This document shows positions 20,342 to 20,393 of a stretch of DNA of 20,393 nt, piece after piece. The stretch is from contig JAZKAK010000022.1 in assembly GCA_040389165.1 (NCBI GenBank), positions 1 to 20,393 of the forward strand, written 5' to 3'. Below the pieces are notes generated by a model, which saw only the letters and a list, made by a program, of their open reading frames with translations, was not told where the DNA came from and did not search any database. Within the stretch, counting starts at the first letter, position 1. Each line of letters starts with the position of its first letter. The stretch comes from CAIOTO01 sp040389165. Lineage in GTDB: Bacteria > Pseudomonadota > Alphaproteobacteria > Paracaedibacterales > CAIOTO01. The position numbers were made by a program, and so were the translations under genes.

Positions 20342-20393
20342 GCTCCAGAATTGACTGAGTACTAAGACAGCAAGATTCGAGGAGCGGAGTTTA
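20342..20393. repeat. Start of another 123-bp-family element, cut by the window end
   Basis: The segment TTGACTGAGTACTAAGACAG, followed by CAAGATTCGAGGAGCGGAGTTTA, resembles the left half of B1 and the half copy at 18699-18759. Two members of the family thus bracket the upstream protease cassette in the same orientation. Confidence 0.65.

Noticed and set aside
1..20393. tRNA or rRNA genes, or an attachment site for the prophage
   Set aside because: Reading both strands I found no cloverleaf with a T-arm consensus, no rRNA segment and no integrase; the prophage ends are outside the window.

Overview
The window looks like part of the chromosome of a host-associated alphaproteobacterium, possibly a Holosporales or Rickettsiales type endosymbiont. 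The signs are moderate GC, an HK97-type (GTA/Siphovirus-like) head gene set as in alphaproteobacterial prophages, many exported proteins of unknown function, an ankyrin protein ending in a eukaryotic prenylation motif, an EamA carrier and many short mobile repeats. The taxonomic placement is inference; no rRNA or housekeeping gene is present.

Almost everything is on the minus strand, so the genes read from right to left. A prophage backbone can be followed in its usual order: prohead protease (14749-14057), major capsid protein (11999-10851), gp6-like connector (10571-10041), head-tail adaptor (10044-9679), DUF3168 tail-end protein (9678-9274), a truncated small ORF (8593-8462), and then proteins placed in the tail region by position: 172 aa (8306-7788), 555 aa (4274-2607), 281 aa (2202-1357), 126 aa (1382-1002), and the start of an SleB-like endolysin (259-1). 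Terminase and portal are not in the window. No major tail tube or tape-measure gene lies between the tail-end protein and the later tail genes.

Thirteen non-phage genes sit between or upstream of the phage genes, and twelve of them begin with a Sec signal peptide or lipobox. They are a lipoprotein (935-363), a disrupted secreted protein (5877-5409), the ankyrin/CaaX protein (7559-6549), small exported proteins (9096-8719 and 12526-12119), a coiled-coil protein (13907-12909), two unknown exported proteins (15937-15005 and 16950-16105), and a duplicated pair made of a small exported protein and a trypsin-like protease (20300-18724 and 18612-17057). The thirteenth is an EamA-family carrier, the only plus-strand gene. 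Several cargo genes have their own intrinsic terminator, and one has a clear promoter. This is the layout of phage morons, but on an unusually large scale and with secretion as the common theme.

The spaces between genes are packed with small mobile repeats. Complete members of one family are 123 bp long, have terminal inverted repeats, and in two cases show 3-bp target duplications. A second element of 142 bp is present twice with target duplications of about 6-7 bp. For both elements the window also holds matching unoccupied sites, so insertion can be read directly from the sequence. Several repeats sit exactly at gene 3' ends and supply the stop codon and the last residues. Other repeats include a roughly 200-bp duplication near 5.9-6.5 kb, a 21-22-bp tandem array inside the head operon, and a 3' untranslated module shared by two cargo genes.
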